The notes beneath the pieces are model-generated. The model had not been told where the DNA came from, ran no database searches, and was given only the letters and a program-made list of their open reading frames with translations. From an uncultured Clostridia bacterium (GTDB lineage: Bacteria; Bacillota; Clostridia; TANB77; CAG-508), in contig CALXHG010000008.1 of NCBI GenBank assembly GCA_944388045.1, positions 26,432 to 90,431 on the forward strand: a stretch of DNA of 64,000 nt, read 5' to 3'. This document shows positions 63,876-64,000 of the stretch, one piece after another; positions within the stretch are counted from its first letter, which is position 1, and the number at the start of each line of letters is the position of its first letter. Position numbers and translations under genes: made by a program.

Positions 63876-64000
63876 TGGCAAAAAAACTACCCGTTCAACG
63901 GGTAGTTTTGATTAGCCCTATACGGGCATATTACTGGCAGGGACTTAAGTCCCTCGTTTAGTCTGCCTTCTGCATCTTTTTTTCTTGCTGCTACTTATAA
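63876..64000 (-). mobile_element. Hairpin-rich end of a probable IS200/IS605-type element
   Basis: Three stem-loops follow each other: ACTACCCGTT/AACGGGTAGT (about 63887-63906), GCCC/GGGC (63914-63927) and the perfect palindrome GGGACTTAAGTCCC (63940-63953). G+C content rises sharply here. On the minus strand a frame from the edge (ending KKKRCRRQTKRGT) stops inside the last palindrome at 63945. Subterminal hairpins overlapping a 3' end are typical of IS605-family ends, where the omega RNA of TnpB lies. No transposase is visible, so this rests on structure only. Confidence 0.35.

Noticed and set aside
63693..63881. 62-aa minus-strand hydrophobic ORF near the right edge
   Set aside because: TTG start without ribosome binding site in an AT-rich stretch; hydrophobicity is expected from T-rich codons.

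Overview
The window is a very AT-rich chromosomal segment from an endospore-forming, fermentative member of the Bacillota, most likely an uncultured gut-type Clostridia lineage. The evidence is the conserved block era-yqzL-recO, the sporulation and germination genes (cwlD, a frameshifted spoIIID, GerAB/GerAC-type proteins), the PTS and lactate dehydrogenase genes, ribonuclease J, CarD and CdaA. Most genes are on the minus strand. No rRNA, tRNA or CRISPR array was recognised.

Layout. 1-3.4 kb: a truncated secreted repeat protein, a GT2 glycosyltransferase and a small GC-richer orphan ORF with its own hairpins. 3.4-15.6 kb: recO-yqzL-era, a 772-aa unknown, dusB-rodA-minE-minD, cwlD, a receiver-GGDDF protein, an Ig-like membrane protein and ldh. 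15.6-21 kb: a fructose PTS cluster (fruK, fruA, ptsH, ptsI). 21.1-21.6 kb: a perfect 66-bp inverted repeat followed by a 12-copy short tandem array. 21.6-28.2 kb: carD, dut, a pilin-like protein, a KAP-type ATPase, comF and ribonuclease J, with dispersed palindromes between them. 28.7-31.9 kb (plus strand): gerAB, gerAC and tsaE. 31.9-46 kb: housekeeping genes (acyl-CoA synthetase, TetR, asnS, truA, cdaA, pyrimidine phosphorylase, rnhB, htrA) with small membrane proteins, ending in a frameshifted spoIIID. 46-54.2 kb: a five-gene operon with a PP2C phosphatase, a degenerate vWA-like protein, a helical unknown, a MIDAS-bearing vWA protein of TerY type and a 1408-aa protein ending in a Ser/Thr kinase domain. 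54.2-64 kb: a DnaB-like ATPase, dprA, folD, ligA, a PH-SHOCT protein, a large multidomain unknown, and the hairpin-rich end of a probable mobile element running off the window.

Two systems look most worth following. The first is the 46-54 kb operon. It has the composition of a TerY-phosphorylation triad (vWA, PP2C, kinase) in an expanded form, with a strong promoter and a palindrome just downstream of that promoter. The second is a 32-37-nt element found five times, always directly upstream of a ribosome binding site at a constant 11-13 nt. It can fold as a small H-type pseudoknot and precedes ptsH, a germination permease gene and three small or unknown genes. It looks like an undescribed translational leader element.

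Two genes (spoIIID and the PH-SHOCT gene) are each off by one base in an A-run. This could be real decay, slippage control or an assembly artefact. The germination genes lack a GerAA partner here, and the GerAC protein lacks the lipoprotein cysteine. minC is not next to minD, and MinE carries a long charged tail.
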